Source of the DNA: an uncultured Mycoplasmatota bacterium
GTDB taxonomy: Bacteria > Bacillota_I > Bacilli_A > RF39 > UBA660
Assembly: GCA_900552975.1 (NCBI GenBank)
Contig: UWSL01000003.1
Location: 1 to 34,674, forward strand
Reading direction: 5' to 3'
DNA: 34,674 bases
The stretch's first letter is position 1, and each line of letters starts with the position of its first letter. Shown here one piece after another: positions 34,574 to 34,674 of the stretch. The position numbers were made by a program, and so were the translations under genes. The notes under the pieces are model-generated. The model worked only from the letters and a program-made list of their open reading frames with translations. It did not search any database and was not told the DNA's origin.

Positions 34574-34674
34574 TTTTTTCCTCATTTCCAAATTCATTAT
34601 AATATAATTTTTTAATTTTTTTTCAAATACGACAAAAATAGCCATAATTTTTATACGTAAAATAAAATTTTAAG

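Overview
This is a compact, strongly AT-rich chromosomal segment of a Bacillota-type bacterium. Evidence for that grouping is the pairing of PolC with a short DnaE, GpsB next to RNase P RNA, RNase J and RNase Y, a rodZ-like/pgsA/recA/rny order close to that of Bacillus, and an ftsY-ylxM-(tmk)-ffh cluster. TGA is used as a stop (rnj ends in TGA), so the Mycoplasma UGA=Trp code does not apply. Cell-wall functions are present (a D,D-carboxypeptidase, GpsB, a sortase-type surface protein). The combination of a small gene set, very short intergenic gaps and very low GC fits an uncultured gut Bacilli lineage related to RF39/Erysipelotrichia. That placement is inference.

Layout. 1-352: 3' end of an unrecognised plus-strand gene, converging on polC. 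390-9123: dnaE then polC on the minus strand, apparently one operon; PolC is about 500 residues longer than Bacillus PolC because of several insertions. 9274-11058: a small membrane protein, L28 (the only plus-strand gene here), RNA polymerase omega, a prepilin-like protein and a CotD-like Cys/His-rich protein. 11144-13768: an MgtA-type P-type ATPase. 13844-15889: a three-gene export cassette (TasA/SipW-type secreted protein, SipW-like signal peptidase, DUF5305-type membrane protein) behind a promoter that overlaps a perfect palindrome. 15981-19503: the SRP cluster ftsY-ylxM-tmk-ffh. 19575-20105: a second prepilin-like gene, divergent from rnj. 20226-23033: RNase J and a VanY-type carboxypeptidase on the plus strand. 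23061-29585: a LemA-like protein and a giant surface protein with pilin-like repeats and an NPNTKD sorting-type motif. 29650-33723: rny, recA, pgsA and a RodZ-like gene. 33768-34114: RNase P RNA. 34113-34442: gpsB, preceded by a possible 29-codon ORF.

Taken together, the window holds replication (PolC/DnaE), recombination (RecA), RNA decay and processing (RNase J, RNase Y, RNase P), membrane protein targeting (Ffh/FtsY/YlxM), phospholipid synthesis (PgsA) and envelope/division factors (GpsB, RodZ-like, carboxypeptidase), mixed with lineage-specific surface genes. A pattern running through the window is that most intrinsic terminator hairpins contain the stop codon of the gene they end. The only stretch over 300 bases without a protein gene (33724-34112) is filled by rnpB. 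I saw no tRNA, CRISPR array, insertion sequence or phage gene.
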